Below are positions 33,309 through 42,224 of a stretch of 64,000 nucleotides of DNA, one piece after another. The notes under the pieces were generated by a model. The model did no database searches and had not been told where the DNA came from. It was given only the letters and a program-made list of their open reading frames with translations. Source of the DNA: Acidobacteriota bacterium (GTDB lineage Bacteria; Acidobacteriota; Holophagae; Acanthopleuribacterales; Acanthopleuribacteraceae); contig JAGQSC010000019.1 in the NCBI GenBank assembly GCA_020439745.1, positions 1-64,000 on the forward strand, read 5' to 3'. Made by a program: the position numbers and the translations under genes. The stretch's first letter is position 1; each line of letters begins with the position of its first letter.

Positions 33309-34895
33309 TTGGCCTGTGCCTTTTTCCTCTTCGGCTTGGGCGGGTACGACCTCTCCGCCCCAGACGAGCCGCGCTACGCCTTGGTCGCACAAGAAATGAT
33401 GCGTGACGGGCATTGGCTGCTTCCTCATCGCAATCAACGCGCGTATCCCGACAAACCACCCCTCTTTTTCTGGTCGATCGCCGCAACCAGCACGATCTTG
33501 GGAGGAGAGATAGGTCCGTGGTCCGCAAGATTGCCAAGCGCACTTGCCGCACTCGCCATTTTCGGCTTGCTGTTCCAGTGGGAACGGGAAACCACAGGTA
33601 CCGACACGCCCGTTTCACCGCTCATAGCCATGGCTTCTTATCGGTTTCTGTTTCAGGCACACATGGCTCAGATCGACATGCTCCTGTGCCTCACCACCAC
33701 CATTGCCGGGATCGAAGGATACAGGCACCTGACAGGCGCCACGCGACGAACCGCATTGATGGGCTTAGCCATGGGATTCGGCATTTTGGCAAAAGGCCCA
33801 GTGGCCTGGCTGATTCCCGTTGGTGCCTGCCTGCTGTATCGATTGATGCATCGCGACGCTCGCTTTCCCGTTCACGCCATGACCTGGTCGTTGATACCAC
33901 CCCTCATCTGGCTGGCAGCGCTGGGAATTCAGGTATGGCAGCAGCAACAGTGGCATTATTTTGCCAACCTTTTGTTCGATCAAACCCTGGTGCGCTACGT
34001 GAACCCCTGGCATCATCACAAACCCATCACGTACTACCTCACCACCTTCCTTTATGATTTCTTCCCATGGTCGCTTTTGCTGTACGCAGGGATACCCGCC
34101 TCAAAGCAACGATGGCGTCAACTGGCACAACATGAGAAATTTTCTTGGCTGTTTATCGCTTTCGTGTTTGTGTTTTTCAGCCTTAGCAAAGGGAAACGCA
34201 ACCTGTACCTGATGCCATGTTTCCCTTTTGCTGCCGTCGTCTTGCCTCACATCCTGAAACAGATCGGCCAAAGTCGCCTGGTAAGGTGGGTTGCAGGGTT
34301 TACCTCTGCGATCTGGTTATTGCCCGCGGGCTTGTTGCTGGCGATCGTCATCAAGAACGATTTATTGCCGCCACAACTAAGCGAACCACCCCACTCCCTG
34401 TTCGTGTTCGCGGCAGTCTCATGGGTTTGCCTGGTACTGCTTTCGATTAGGTGGGTTTCGCGCCACAGATGGGTCCCCTTCTTGTGGAGCCAGGTTGCAT
34501 CTTCAGCCGTCTTGGTGATCTTGCTGTATGGGATTGTTTTGCCTTGGGTCAACCCGCAACGCAGCGCCAAAGCATTCATGACCCAGGTGAATGAGTTGGT
34601 ACGAGATGATCCCAGCCCGCTTGCGATGGTTGATTTTCGGGCCGCCTATCGATTCTACGGTGTACGACATGTGGTTGAATTATCAACCCTGGCCACAGAT
34701 CGTTCTGAACCCAAGCTGTTGGGTTTACCGGATTTATTTGAATTTACGCAATTGAACCCCGAAAGCTGGGTGATCATTCGCGAGCCAGACTTGCAGGACT
34801 TCGAATCTCATTGCGATTTGCCTGACTATGATGAAGTACTCAGGTCGTACGTCGGCGACAGTAAGCAGATGATCTTGTTGAGGTTTCACCACTAA
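33309..34895 (+). CDS. ArnT-like membrane glycosyltransferase (GT39/GT83)
   Basis: At least 528 residues, about 11-12 membrane helices. After helix 1 comes the periplasmic loop SAPDEPRYALVAQEMMRDGH with the catalytic-type Asp-Glu, then PDKPPLFFWSIA. The family moves a sugar from a polyprenyl carrier to lipid A or protein. The first standard start is TTG 33309, which has no ribosome binding site and shortens helix 1. The frame is open back to 33231 with no ATG, GTG or TTG, and AAGGAGG at 33264-33270 stands 5 bases before an ATC (33276) and 14 before a CTG (33285). Initiation at one of these would restore a full helix. The start is thus unresolved. Confidence 0.88.
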   Translation: MACAFFLFGLGGYDLSAPDEPRYALVAQEMMRDGHWLLPHRNQRAYPDKPPLFFWSIAATSTILGGEIGPWSARLPSALAALAIFGLLFQWERETTGTDTPVSPLIAMASYRFLFQAHMAQIDMLLCLTTTIAGIEGYRHLTGATRRTALMGLAMGFGILAKGPVAWLIPVGACLLYRLMHRDARFPVHAMTWSLIPPLIWLAALGIQVWQQQQWHYFANLLFDQTLVRYVNPWHHHKPITYYLTTFLYDFFPWSLLLYAGIPASKQRWRQLAQHEKFSWLFIAFVFVFFSLSKGKRNLYLMPCFPFAAVVLPHILKQIGQSRLVRWVAGFTSAIWLLPAGLLLAIVIKNDLLPPQLSEPPHSLFVFAAVSWVCLVLLSIRWVSRHRWVPFLWSQVASSAVLVILLYGIVLPWVNPQRSAKAFMTQVNELVRDDPSPLAMVDFRAAYRFYGVRHVVELSTLATDRSEPKLLGLPDLFEFTQLNPESWVIIREPDLQDFESHCDLPDYDEVLRSYVGDSKQMILLRFHH

Positions 34896-34933
34896 TCCAC
34901 GACGTGATATGGTCCCCATGCCGGGAGGTCAAT

Positions 34934-35770
34934 ATGTGGCTGTGTATGTTGTTGCTTTTTAGCGAATCGATGGATGTCCAATTGAACGAGAAGACCTCAG
35001 TTCAAGTCACTTGGTCTGATTTGCCTGCATTACCAGACGGATCAAGGGGCGTTCAAATTGACTGCGCCAATTTGGCTGATGGCGCCAACGACGCAAAAAT
35101 CATGGCTTACCAAATCATCTATAGCCTGAACGAAAAGTTAGCAAAAGCGCCCGAACTGCGGATTACCGGCAATAATCACGAGTTTAGATTCGAGCAAACC
35201 GAAGATCACCAATGGATTCACCAGCCCAATATTTCCTCGACTGAATACGTGAATCGTCTTCTGGGTATCTCAATATCGAGACACGAGGACTGGCATTTTC
35301 ATTGGACAACCGAACCCGAAGACTCACCCGCAACACAAGAGAAACGCGCAATACGACTTAAACAGGTCTTGAAGTTTGCGACGCTCAACAATCATCTTTC
35401 CATCACGCGTTTTCCTGAACCCTATGCGGGAGTCAATCCGACCATCAACCTTTCTGTGTACCCGATCACATTTGATTCAGAACATGTGGCCAGGGATTAT
35501 TTGGAACAAATCATGACCCAGTCCCAGTCGGAGGTGTTACAGGCACCCGTCGCCACAAAAATGGGTGGTCGCGATGCATGGCACGCACGCATGAATGCCC
35601 GAGCCATTGTCGCAGGTGAGACTCTCAAGATGACAGTAGATCTGTGGGCAGTTGTCGATCGCGGCCAGGTCATTTTTATCAATGCGGGTTATCCTGCAGA
35701 CGCTGAGCAATTGGTTCAATGGGCCTCAGAGTCACAGTCCATGGTGTCGTCACTCAAATTTGTCCAATAG
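34934..35770 (+). CDS. secreted protein of unknown function, short leader
   Basis: 278 residues. The start MWLCMLLLFSESMDVQL has only an 8-residue hydrophobic stretch, nearly the same opening as the S74 fibre gene's MWLCLLL. The mature part has alternating short helices and strands; the C-terminal half (about 170-278) recalls PsbP/DcrB-like alpha-beta domains, but I cannot confirm it. GGGAGGTC 5-6 bases before ATG 34934 strongly favours that start over 34904. Its stop region overlaps the convergent WYL regulator gene by 21 bases. Confidence 0.68.
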   Translation: MWLCMLLLFSESMDVQLNEKTSVQVTWSDLPALPDGSRGVQIDCANLADGANDAKIMAYQIIYSLNEKLAKAPELRITGNNHEFRFEQTEDHQWIHQPNISSTEYVNRLLGISISRHEDWHFHWTTEPEDSPATQEKRAIRLKQVLKFATLNNHLSITRFPEPYAGVNPTINLSVYPITFDSEHVARDYLEQIMTQSQSEVLQAPVATKMGGRDAWHARMNARAIVAGETLKMTVDLWAVVDRGQVIFINAGYPADAEQLVQWASESQSMVSSLKFVQ

Positions 35771-36772
35771 CTCGAACGCCGCACGATGACGAGCTGCCAG
35801 CGCCTGTCGAAGATGCGCAGGTGTCTCAATCTGAACAAATGCACCATATGATAAAAGCCAACCTATGAACTCTTGACTGGGCGCCACGTGCAGCCACAGA
35901 CGGGCTGACCCATCATCGAGGCGTTCAACCCTCTGGTCCGGGTGCCAAACCCTGCTGACCACGTTCTCGGCTACCTGAGCGTCAAAACGAAGCACAATCT
36001 CTTCAGCTTTGCCCCCCATCAAACCAAAATGATGTTGAAATCGCGTTGCAGGATCATAATCCACAGGGTAAGCAAATCCAGTTTCAAGAACCCAAGCTTC
36101 CTGAATGCGTTCCACGGCGAAGGTCAAGGTTTTTGTATCCGCGCGGCCAATCACGTAAAGGCCTCGCTTATACATCAATAGCGTCAAGGGCATGATCACG
36201 TGAATCTTGCTGTCTCGCTGAGGTGCCTGATAACTGATCTTCACGTGATGTTGTCTCACCAGGCTATCGATGAGCCGCTCAAGGACTTGGTTTTTGTGAC
36301 TGTAGTCTTTAGGTGCCTCTGACCAATGAAAGAACTTACGGTCCATGTCTTTCATCATCAGAGCGGCTTTGTGGTTGCCGGTTTTTTGCAGCAGGTCACG
36401 AAATCGGTCCATTAGGTCACGGGCCCCTTCGCGAATCAGTGTTCCCTCCAAAAATTTCATCAAGTCGAGGGCGAGGAACAGGCTCAGCAACTCAAGCGCT
36501 GAACCATCTAGGGGCGTCGTTCGCTTGCGAAACCTCATGCGTACCCCTGCTTGATGGCGAACGGTTTCGACCATACTCCGACCATCATCATCGACTAAGG
36601 CTTCCTGCAAAACATGAACATACCGATTCACCGTCCGTTCGGATACGCTCAGACGCTCAGCCAATTCTGTCAGACCCAGACCCAAAGGGCTTTGATGCAA
36701 CCAATAGACAATTTGGATGACTCGCGTCGCACTACCGTAACTGGGCGCAGTGCCCGGTGGAAACTCACTCAT
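35750..36772 (-). CDS. WYL-domain helix-turn-helix regulator
   Basis: 340 residues. An N-terminal winged helix (about 16-70: IVYWLHQSPLGLGLTELAERL, SERTVNRYVHVLQ) is followed by a WYL domain (about 165-240: HHVKISYQAPQR, LLMYKRGLYVIGRAD) and a WCX C-terminal extension. The WYL tripeptide itself is altered (MYK..LYVIG). WYL regulators often sense nucleic acids or nucleotides and include DNA-damage regulators. ATG 36772 overlaps the stop of the MBL hydrolase gene (ATGA), so they are one operon. Targets unknown. Confidence 0.88.
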   Translation of the reverse strand: MSEFPPGTAPSYGSATRVIQIVYWLHQSPLGLGLTELAERLSVSERTVNRYVHVLQEALVDDDGRSMVETVRHQAGVRMRFRKRTTPLDGSALELLSLFLALDLMKFLEGTLIREGARDLMDRFRDLLQKTGNHKAALMMKDMDRKFFHWSEAPKDYSHKNQVLERLIDSLVRQHHVKISYQAPQRDSKIHVIMPLTLLMYKRGLYVIGRADTKTLTFAVERIQEAWVLETGFAYPVDYDPATRFQHHFGLMGGKAEEIVLRFDAQVAENVVSRVWHPDQRVERLDDGSARLWLHVAPSQEFIGWLLSYGAFVQIETPAHLRQALAARHRAAFELLDKFE

Positions 36773-37608
36773 ACTTCAAGGAGGTCGCAGATCTGATCCT
36801 GGCGGGCAATCGTGAAAGCAAGTTCGTGAAGGCCCATGCGTCTTAATGTCTGACGGACCTGTGCTCTTAGCAATGGCACATTGTTGTTGGTTTCGCTCAG
36901 ATGACCAAACACGATGTGTTCAAGCCCATCATGGGCGATCTCCTGCAAGACCTCAAGCATCGCCTCATTGGACAAGTGGCCCAGCTTACTCGCAATTCTC
37001 TGTTTGAGCGACCAGGGATATGGCCCGTTACGCAACATATCAAGGTCATGATTGGCTTCAAGCAAGATCAGATCACATCCGCGCAAACTCTCCCGAACCA
37101 GAGAACTGACATAGCCGAAATCCGTCATATGCGCCATCACGCGACCGCCACATTCGATGCGATACCCAACCGGGTCAGCTGCATCGTGAGGCAGCGTAAT
37201 CGGATGAAATACCATGGCGCCCAACTGAAAACTACGTCCAGGAAACACTTCAACCCAGTCAAACAGCGGTTTTTCCTGCAGCGCTGTTGCGAACGTCCCT
37301 TCAGTCGTGAAAATCGGAATCTTCATTTTTCTGCTGATGGTGTGTGCCGAACGAACGTGATCACCATGTTCGTGCGTCACAAGCACGGCGGTCAACTGCT
37401 CAGGCTGTAGACCATACTGAACCAAACGTTCGCTAATCTCGCGATACGAGAAGCCGGCATCTATCAGCACGTGGGTTTCACCATGTGAAATCAAGCTGCA
37501 ATTGCCAGAACTGCCACTCCCCAATACACGGAGCTGCAACCCCACCGTCAAGGGAGAGGTTCGTGACAAAGAAGGTACCAAGCTTGATGATATGTTCACG
37601 TGTTTCAC
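36769..37608 (-). CDS. YycJ/WalJ-type metallo-beta-lactamase-fold hydrolase
   Basis: 279 residues. It has the GSGSSGN start of the YycJ group, the metal motif VTHEHGDH, a further metal His in LPHDAADPVGYRI, MTDFGYVS with an Asp ligand, and FGHLSETNN. YycJ homologues are exonuclease-like or linked to cell-wall signalling in Firmicutes; elsewhere they are loosely defined. The GTG at 37608 gives a 24-residue tail before LQLRVLGSGSSGN; a later GTG or TTG just before this strand is equally possible. It is upstream of and coupled to the WYL gene, and divergent from hemB. Confidence 0.88.
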   Translation of the reverse strand: MKHVNISSSLVPSLSRTSPLTVGLQLRVLGSGSSGNCSLISHGETHVLIDAGFSYREISERLVQYGLQPEQLTAVLVTHEHGDHVRSAHTISRKMKIPIFTTEGTFATALQEKPLFDWVEVFPGRSFQLGAMVFHPITLPHDAADPVGYRIECGGRVMAHMTDFGYVSSLVRESLRGCDLILLEANHDLDMLRNGPYPWSLKQRIASKLGHLSNEAMLEVLQEIAHDGLEHIVFGHLSETNNNVPLLRAQVRQTLRRMGLHELAFTIARQDQICDLLEV

Positions 37609-37749
37609 TATACCGAAGGCGAGCCGGTAGGATCAAGTCACATACCCATAAATGGGGTCACAAATTTACGAGACCGCAACATATAGGTCCCAATAACCGC
37701 TGTAGGGGGGTTTTGAGCAAAGGGTTGCAACGTTAACAAGGGTGCCAAT

Positions 37750-37778
37750 TTGATGAAAAACTGTGTCCGAACTAAGAT
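37750..37778 (+). promoter_or_regulatory. sigma70-type promoter for hemB
   Basis: TTGATG (37750-37755) and TAAGAT (37773-37778) are 17 bases apart, each matching four of six consensus positions. Transcription would begin near 37785, shortly before AGGAGG (37789-37794) and the ATG at 37803. The strict spacing makes this the best promoter I see in the window, although still a prediction. Confidence 0.5.
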
Positions 37779-37802
37779 GGGCGCAGCCAGGAGGGAAGTG
37801 CC

Positions 37803-38780
37803 ATGGAGATAAGAAGAAGGTGTCGTCGCAATCGGTGGCATGCAAGCATGCGAGGTCTTGTTCGAGAGACAAGTATTTCGCCATCAGACCTCATCTACCC
37901 TATGTTTGTGGTTGAGGGTCATGGGGTCCGACGCGAGATATCCACCATGCCGGAAAACTACCATCTCTCGATTGATATGTTGATTCGGGAATGTGAGTCG
38001 TTACTAAATTTAGGTGTAAAAGCCGTCAACCTATTCGGATATTGTGCTGACAAAGACGATCAAGCCACATCCGCATACGATGATCGTGGGTTGATTCCCC
38101 GAGCCATTCGCGAACTCAAAAAGCAGCTTCCTGAAATCTACGTCCAGACAGACATCGCATTGGACCCCTACACCAATCACGGCCACGACGGGCTCGTGGT
38201 CGATGGTGAAATTGTCAATGACGCCACCAACGAAGTCCTGGCGCGTATGGCTGTGTGCCATGCCAACGCAGGTGTAGACATGGTCAGCCCATCAGACATG
38301 ATGGATGGTCGCGTGGGCGCGATCAGACAAGCACTGGATCAGGCGGGTCACCCCTATGTCGCTATCATGGCCTATTCGGCCAAATACGCTTCTTGTTTTT
38401 ACGGCCCATTCAGGGGCGCATTAGACTCAGCTCCTAAGTCAGGTGACAAGAAGACCTACCAGATGGATCCAGCCAATCGCCGAGAGGCGCTTAAGGAAAT
38501 CGCACTGGATATTGAAGAGGGAGCCGACGTGGTTATGGTGAAACCGGCCATAGCCTACCTAGACATTATCGCCGAAGCACGAGCCCAATTTGATGTCCCG
38601 ATCGCAGCCTACCATGTCAGTGGCGAATACGGCATGATCCTAGCCGCAGCTGAAAAGGGCTGGTTGGACAAGGAACGCGCCATGATTGAAACGACCACAG
38701 CCATCAAAAGAGCAGGTGCGGACATGATTCTTACTTACTTCGCTCCAGCCTTAGCCCGATACCTCAAAATGCGGGTGTAA
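37803..38780 (+). CDS. hemB: delta-aminolevulinic acid dehydratase (porphobilinogen synthase)
   Basis: 325 residues. It joins two aminolevulinate molecules into porphobilinogen, the second common step of haem synthesis. The two active-site lysines are K194 (AYSAKYASCFYGP) and K247 (VMVKPA), the latter forming the Schiff base. The metal loop reads TDIALDPYTNHGHDG, with Ala and Asp where zinc enzymes have Cys, so it is the magnesium-dependent type. AGGAGG 8 bases before the ATG fixes the start. It stands alone; another haem gene (hemY) lies at 49181-50542 on the other strand. Confidence 0.97.
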   Translation: MEIRRRCRRNRWHASMRGLVRETSISPSDLIYPMFVVEGHGVRREISTMPENYHLSIDMLIRECESLLNLGVKAVNLFGYCADKDDQATSAYDDRGLIPRAIRELKKQLPEIYVQTDIALDPYTNHGHDGLVVDGEIVNDATNEVLARMAVCHANAGVDMVSPSDMMDGRVGAIRQALDQAGHPYVAIMAYSAKYASCFYGPFRGALDSAPKSGDKKTYQMDPANRREALKEIALDIEEGADVVMVKPAIAYLDIIAEARAQFDVPIAAYHVSGEYGMILAAAEKGWLDKERAMIETTTAIKRAGADMILTYFAPALARYLKMRV

Positions 38781-38854
38781 AAGGTCAACATTGGCATTAT
38801 CAGTATTTTTTATTTCATTTCGTTTGAAAGAGACTTAAAAAAAGGCCATCATGT

Positions 38855-38888
38855 AGTACAGAACAGCAGTTGTACTTGGATTTCCAAG
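38855..38888. promoter_or_regulatory. two adjoining perfect inverted repeats upstream of the PATAN/SPOR gene
   Basis: AGTACA (38855-38860) pairs with TGTACT (38871-38876) across 10 bases. CTTGGA (38875-38880) pairs with TCCAAG (38883-38888) across two bases, sharing two bases with the first repeat. They lie 26-59 bases before the ATG at 38914. They may be operators or alternative hairpins in the leader. The rest of the 133-base gap is A/T-rich with no strong ribosome binding site. Confidence 0.45.
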
Positions 38889-38913
38889 ATACTTATGTAG
38901 GATTAAGACTACT

Positions 38914-40851
38914 ATGTCTCATACTGAATATCGGAACTACGAAATCCATGCCAAGCTCATGGAATTAGTGCGGACCGATTTTACCGGCAGTCTGACTACA
39001 CGTCCGGAAAAGCGAAAAATGTTTTTCCAGAAGGGTAACTTGGTTTATGCCAACTCCGATATCGATGGTGAGAGTTTTGCCGACATTCTCACCGAGATGA
39101 ACGTCCTTTCTCCGAACGTGCTGGAACAATTGAAGGGCGACTCGCAACAGGGTCTGAGCCTGGGCAAACGGATCCGAGATGATGGTTTGGCTTCGCCGAA
39201 CGAATTGGCTTTGGCACTGAAACAACAAATCATGAGGGTTGTCAGTCGAGTCGTAAATACCGAGAGCGGTGCCTACGAGTTGGTTTATGGCAACCTACCA
39301 CCTAAAATCCCCATTCTCAAAATCTATACGCTCCCACTTTTTGTTAAGTCGTTTCTCTTGGTGGAGGATCCTGAATTCCCGGTTGATATTCCGGAGGGGT
39401 TAACCCTTCAGCTCAATCGGAATCTGGACAAATATCGCGATGACTTGAACCTTCCTCTCAACTACTTGGAAGCCTTGAACAGCATTCAGCAAACTGCCAC
39501 CATCGAACGCATCGCCAACCAGTCAACTCTGGATATCAGGCAGGCCAAACGGCTCGCTTACACGTTGGTTATGCTCGGAACAGCTAACCTCGTAGCCCAA
39601 GAACGGGAAACCATGGAACTTGGCGACGACGAATTAGAAGACCTGAGTGCCGATGATCTGTTGGACGAATTGGACAGTGCCAGCACGCTTCCTGATGGCA
39701 CCGATATTAAGGCTCAACTGGAAGACACCATTTTTGGTCGCCTACCTGTGACTGCTCAGGATCTGGATCCCATGTCCCGGTTCGATACAGACACAACACC
39801 AGACCTCAGCAAGCAATTAGCGGAGAAATTTGGTGATGCGGAAGCAGCGGCAGCCGATCCTGTATCTGAGCTCAATAGGGTCCTTTCTGAAACGGCGCCC
39901 CATCCCAGCCTTCATGATCAACCGAGTCTCATTGACGAAACAGAGACCGTGCCGGCACGCCCCCTGGACACGCTGATGGATGATTCCAGTCGAGAAATCA
40001 CTTACGACGAATACGATGCGGATGATCTGGCGTTGGATGAAGATGCACAAGCCACGGCACCTATGCCTACAATCCACGACGAAACTGTTCCAGCGACCAG
40101 CCAACAAGACTTGCGGGAACGGGGATTCATCCTGCCGGAGACATCTGAGTCCAGTTTTCAGGTAACCCATTCAAAGCCACGAAAAAGTAAGCTTCCCCTA
40201 ATTGTTGGAGTCATCGTTGTGTTAGGTCTGGCCGCCGCCGGATACTTCAAACGAGACCAACTTATGGAGCTCATCAGCCCAAGGACAGGAACGGAACCCA
40301 CCACCGAAACGACTCAACCGCTTGAGCCACAGGTCCCAGACGAAGCCACAGAATCACTCGCGGAGAGCGAAAGCAAGCTGCCGGAAACCTCAGAACCCGA
40401 AGCGAACGAATCTGAAAACCTGTCGCCGGGCCTGGAACCAGACGAAGTTGCCTTGCAACTCGACAACGCGCCTCAGGAAAACGTCGCAGAACATGCGACA
40501 AGTCCCGATCCATCCCCAACGGCGGCGCAGCCACAGGCAGGTAGCTTTGAGTATTACGACTCCCTGGCCAAAGACCATGTCACCATGCTGCGCGCGTCCC
40601 AAAAACGCTACGCGATCGCCTTTACCGTGGCTTGCGAGATGACTACGTTAGATCAACACTTCGCCAATCACCGCAACGATCCGGACCTGTACATTCTTCC
40701 TCGACGAATTGGCAACCGTCCCTGTTTCATTGCCATGTGGGGCTTGTTTGCGTCCAAAGAAGGGGCCAACCAGGCCATGGCCCGCATGCCCAAGGACTTC
40801 GTCAGTACGTCCGATCCACCTTGGATCATTCACTTGGATCAATACCTGTAG
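38914..40851 (+). CDS. PATAN (DUF4388) / SPOR domain membrane protein
   Basis: 645 residues. An N-terminal PATAN/DUF4388 domain (about 5-130: FTGSLTTRPEKRKMFFQKG, LVYANSDIDGESFADIL) is common in deltaproteobacterial and acidobacterial signalling proteins. A helical part and a long acidic linker (about 235-410) follow. One membrane helix (KLPLIVGVIVVLGLAAAGYF, about 425-445) leads to an acidic, Pro-rich periplasmic stretch. A C-terminal SPOR-like domain follows (about 566-645: YAIAFTVACEMTTLDQHF ... FIAMWGLFASKEGANQAMA). SPOR domains bind denuded peptidoglycan at division sites, so the protein may link cytoplasmic signals to the septal wall. That role is inference. Confidence 0.82.
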   Translation: MSHTEYRNYEIHAKLMELVRTDFTGSLTTRPEKRKMFFQKGNLVYANSDIDGESFADILTEMNVLSPNVLEQLKGDSQQGLSLGKRIRDDGLASPNELALALKQQIMRVVSRVVNTESGAYELVYGNLPPKIPILKIYTLPLFVKSFLLVEDPEFPVDIPEGLTLQLNRNLDKYRDDLNLPLNYLEALNSIQQTATIERIANQSTLDIRQAKRLAYTLVMLGTANLVAQERETMELGDDELEDLSADDLLDELDSASTLPDGTDIKAQLEDTIFGRLPVTAQDLDPMSRFDTDTTPDLSKQLAEKFGDAEAAAADPVSELNRVLSETAPHPSLHDQPSLIDETETVPARPLDTLMDDSSREITYDEYDADDLALDEDAQATAPMPTIHDETVPATSQQDLRERGFILPETSESSFQVTHSKPRKSKLPLIVGVIVVLGLAAAGYFKRDQLMELISPRTGTEPTTETTQPLEPQVPDEATESLAESESKLPETSEPEANESENLSPGLEPDEVALQLDNAPQENVAEHATSPDPSPTAAQPQAGSFEYYDSLAKDHVTMLRASQKRYAIAFTVACEMTTLDQHFANHRNDPDLYILPRRIGNRPCFIAMWGLFASKEGANQAMARMPKDFVSTSDPPWIIHLDQYL

Positions 40852-40860
40852 CAGACGACT

Positions 40861-42087
40861 ATGATCCGTGCCTTGTTGTGGGCTTATCGCGAGGCCTATT
40901 CCGGACTTCCCCGCGCTGTTTGGGTACTGGCAATCACGCTGTTCATCAATCGAGCGGGAAACATGGTACTCCCCTTTGTCGCACTCTACTTGACGTCCGC
41001 CATGCATGCCAGTCCAAGCCAAGTTACGTTAGCTCTTAGCGCTCATGGCGTAGGCGCTATGTTGGGTGCCAATCTCGGCGGTCGATTATGCCGAGTTTTC
41101 AATTACCACTTGATCCAAGTAGGGTCGCTGCTACTCAGCGGCCTTGGATTATTGGCTTTACTAAGGGTTACCACACCGGAAGGCGTGGCGTTATCGTTCT
41201 TGTGGATTAGTACCATGAGTGAGGCCTTCCGCCCAGCCAACGGTGCAGCCGTCACCAGCGCTTGTTCGGCACAAGACAGAGCCCGCGCGATGGCCCTGGT
41301 TCGCATGGCCGTGAACCTGGGTATGACGGTAGCCCCAGCGATCGGAGGGTTGCTTGTGGGCATCGATTACAGCTGGATTTTCTGGGTGGATGGAGGGACA
41401 TGCTTGCTCGCAGCATTGTTCCTGATGGCCACGCCCTATCACAAACAAGCAGGCGGTAGACCCAGTTCATCGCAATCAACGAGCCATTCGCCTTGGAAAG
41501 ACAAAAAGATGTGGCTTCTGATTGGACTCTCGTATCCGACAATGCTCATTTTCTTTCAACTCCTAACCACTTGGCCATTGTACTTGACACAAGAACGAGG
41601 TTTTTCTGAATTCCAGTTTGGATTATTCATGGCCCTGAGCACGCTGTTGATTGTGGTGTTTGAAATGCTCCTTGCTCACAAATTGGCGACGGCACGCCAT
41701 TGGAAAGTAATCGCGGTCGGGGCTCTGCTCGTAGGCTTGGGTTTGGGCGTGATGCCCCTTGCAGGATCTGGATTCACCCTAGCGTTGACCGTCTTTGTAT
41801 GGACGTTTGGTGAAATGCTGTTTGTGCCGTTCCTTTCGAGCGAAGTCGCCAACCTATCCGACGATGACAATCGCGGCGCCTACATGGGCCTGTATACATT
41901 TTCATTCGCGACAGCCTGGGTCGTCGCACCGATCATTGGTATGGCCATCTATTCCCACTGGGGAGGCCAGATCCTTTGGCCCATGTGTGGGTTGACAGCT
42001 ATCTTCCAGTTCCTTGCTTTTCAGATGTGTTCGAATTGGTATTCCAATGCCGTATCCAAAAGCGGTCAAGCCGTCTTCCCAAAGTGA
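40861..42087 (+). CDS. major facilitator superfamily transporter
   Basis: 408 residues, about 12 membrane helices. The first half has MLGANLGGRLCR, resembling the loop 2-3 MFS motif (G..aGrlaDr..r), and NRAGNMVLPFVALYLTS, typical of the multidrug-type DHA1 group. The substrate is not predictable. The start ATG lies 9 bases after the PATAN/SPOR stop, with no strong ribosome binding site, so coupling to that gene is likely. After its stop come 137 bases (42088-42224) with no gene, which include TTACAAA and TTTGTAA arms about 38 bases apart. Confidence 0.88.
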   Translation: MIRALLWAYREAYSGLPRAVWVLAITLFINRAGNMVLPFVALYLTSAMHASPSQVTLALSAHGVGAMLGANLGGRLCRVFNYHLIQVGSLLLSGLGLLALLRVTTPEGVALSFLWISTMSEAFRPANGAAVTSACSAQDRARAMALVRMAVNLGMTVAPAIGGLLVGIDYSWIFWVDGGTCLLAALFLMATPYHKQAGGRPSSSQSTSHSPWKDKKMWLLIGLSYPTMLIFFQLLTTWPLYLTQERGFSEFQFGLFMALSTLLIVVFEMLLAHKLATARHWKVIAVGALLVGLGLGVMPLAGSGFTLALTVFVWTFGEMLFVPFLSSEVANLSDDDNRGAYMGLYTFSFATAWVVAPIIGMAIYSHWGGQILWPMCGLTAIFQFLAFQMCSNWYSNAVSKSGQAVFPK

Positions 42088-42224
42088 CAAGCGCTCTCGA
42101 CTATTCCACAGCCCACAAAGAAAAGGCCATTAAAAAGAGGTGCTTACAAACACGAGCCGGGGCATCAATGTTTGGCACAGGGTTCGCTTTGTAAACAGAG
42201 ATAGCTTGTGTGTGAGGTGAATAC

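Noticed and set aside
37638-37884. Two minus-strand frames over the hemB upstream region
   Set aside because: They cross the predicted hemB promoter and start, have no ribosome binding site and no recognisable product.
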